Shown: piece by piece, positions 13,277 through 13,911 of the stretch
Position numbering within the stretch: the stretch's first letter is position 1
How the letters are laid out: each line of letters starts with the position of its first letter
Assembly (NCBI GenBank): GCA_016868485.1
Contig: VGGT01000020.1
Span: forward strand, 1-13,911
Direction: 5' to 3'
From: Bacteroidota bacterium
Lineage (GTDB): Bacteria > Bacteroidota > Bacteroidia > UBA7662
Length of the DNA: 13,911 bases
Position numbers and translations under genes: made by a program
Notes under the pieces: model-generated
Seen by the model: only the letters and a program-made list of their open reading frames with translations
What the model was told of the DNA's origin: nothing
Databases searched by the model: none

Positions 13277-13859
13277 GATCCGATTGATACAATTCTCGAA
13301 GCCCTCCCGGTGGATCGAGCAAGATGATGCGCTCCAAAGGGTCGACAGACTTGATAAACGAGGGTTGATAAGGGCACAGCCAACGGCCCCATGACTCTTC
13401 GATTTCCAGCATGATTTGTCCGGGTAATTGCTGAACATCGAACAGTTGAGCGCCTTCTATAGGGTTCTGGTCTACCAATTCGACACGAAAACCTTTATAA
13501 TCCGACAGGGTATCAAGGGTTGATTTGGATGGAGCAGCGTTTTTTTTGGGCATTGGGATATAAGCAACAGTGCCCAGCAACCGCTGTGCTTGATCGCGAT
13601 GATTCACATCCTCAAGCCAAACCACCATTCCACTTTGCGTAGGTGGAGATGAACGAACAATAGAGTAGGGAACTTTAGTTTCCCCAGATTGAATGAATAA
13701 GGTGTTCAGTTTTGCGATCGATCCCATTGAAAAAGACTTTGAAAACCGAACGACAACAGCACCCTGAAGGCCGTGGACACGATCTACAATTCCTATTTCC
13801 AACCAATTTTGATCCAGAATCACGGAATTATAAACTTTTCTAATCCGGTCGGAAAACAA
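13266..13859 (-). CDS. rimM: 16S rRNA processing protein RimM
   Basis: Up to 197 residues. RimM binds ribosomal protein S19 and assists maturation of the 30S head. The N-terminal barrel is marked by IGIVDRVHGLQGAVVVRF. The C-terminal PRC-barrel runs from DYKGFRVELVD through LCPYQPSFIKSVDPLERIILLDPPGGL.ELY. No in-frame ATG exists near the beginning: the frame can open with TTG at 13859 or with GTG at 13823, and the latter places the first conserved residues at the usual distance. The end overlaps trmD. A probable rpsP tail precedes it, giving the common rpsP-rimM-trmD-rplS order. Confidence 0.92.
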   Translation of the reverse strand: MFSDRIRKVYNSVILDQNWLEIGIVDRVHGLQGAVVVRFSKSFSMGSIAKLNTLFIQSGETKVPYSIVRSSPPTQSGMVVWLEDVNHRDQAQRLLGTVAYIPMPKKNAAPSKSTLDTLSDYKGFRVELVDQNPIEGAQLFDVQQLPGQIMLEIEESWGRWLCPYQPSFIKSVDPLERIILLDPPGGLRELYQSDHEN

Positions 13860-13888
13860 ATGCCGACGGCAAGAGGCTAAGGGAAATT

Positions 13889-13911
13889 TTAAGCCGGATC
13901 AGCTTCTTCAG
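13889..13911 (-). CDS. rpsP: probable 3' end of rpsP (ribosomal protein S16), partial
   Basis: On the minus strand the right edge reads in frame as Glu-Glu-Ala-Asp-Pro-Ala then TAA, 29 bases before the earliest rimM start. Bacteroidota S16 proteins often end in an acidic Ala/Glu tail and rpsP commonly precedes rimM. With only six residues visible this is context-based. Confidence 0.4.

Noticed and set aside
13277..13438. 54-residue N-terminal extension of trmD
   Set aside because: It lies inside rimM in another frame; TrmD proteins begin at the MRIDII-type start found at 13276.

Overview
The window looks like chromosomal DNA of a member of the Bacteroidota, class and genus not resolved. The support is: several TAnnTTTG -7 promoter boxes (the Bacteroidota consensus), few Shine-Dalgarno sequences, an MbnP-family lipoprotein next to di-heme peroxidases, a stand-alone MnmD, and a rimM-trmD-rplS order behind what seems to be the tail of rpsP. 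Gene density is high. No stretch over 300 bases lacks a gene, and I see no rRNA, tRNA, CRISPR array, transposase, integrase or attachment site.

Left part (1-3450, minus strand): one apparent operon, read right to left. It holds a 141-aa protein I do not recognise, an MbnP-family lipoprotein, a MauG/CcpA-type di-heme cytochrome c lipoprotein, and a second such cytochrome cut by the window edge. Neighbours overlap or nearly touch. The first cytochrome has the usual FFWDGR segment. The second has FFRDGG there and carries a heptad-encoding tandem repeat near its C-terminus. By analogy with MbnH/MbnP, at least the first cytochrome may oxidise a Trp of the MbnP-like partner; this is inference.

Middle (3558-8712, plus strand): a three-gene cassette, S24-peptidase repressor - short DnaE-type polymerase - Y-family polymerase. 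It resembles an SOS mutagenesis cassette (imuA-imuB-dnaE2). Here, however, the leading gene is a self-cleaving HTH repressor instead of ImuA, and the Y-family member keeps its acidic catalytic residues. The AT-rich 100-bp gap shared with the left operon contains an inverted repeat and a direct repeat that could be the repressor's operator.

Right part (8776-13911): a small rhodanese and rarA on the minus strand; mnmD and pyrD on the plus strand, diverging from rarA through a 29-bp gap with two back-to-back -7 boxes; then, convergent with pyrD, the translation operon rimM-trmD-rplS on the minus strand. rplS probably has an extra promoter inside the end of trmD. Short tandem duplications recur at gene ends and linkers across the window (about 79-162, 2248-2279, 6873-6908, 8728-8755, 12155-12215).
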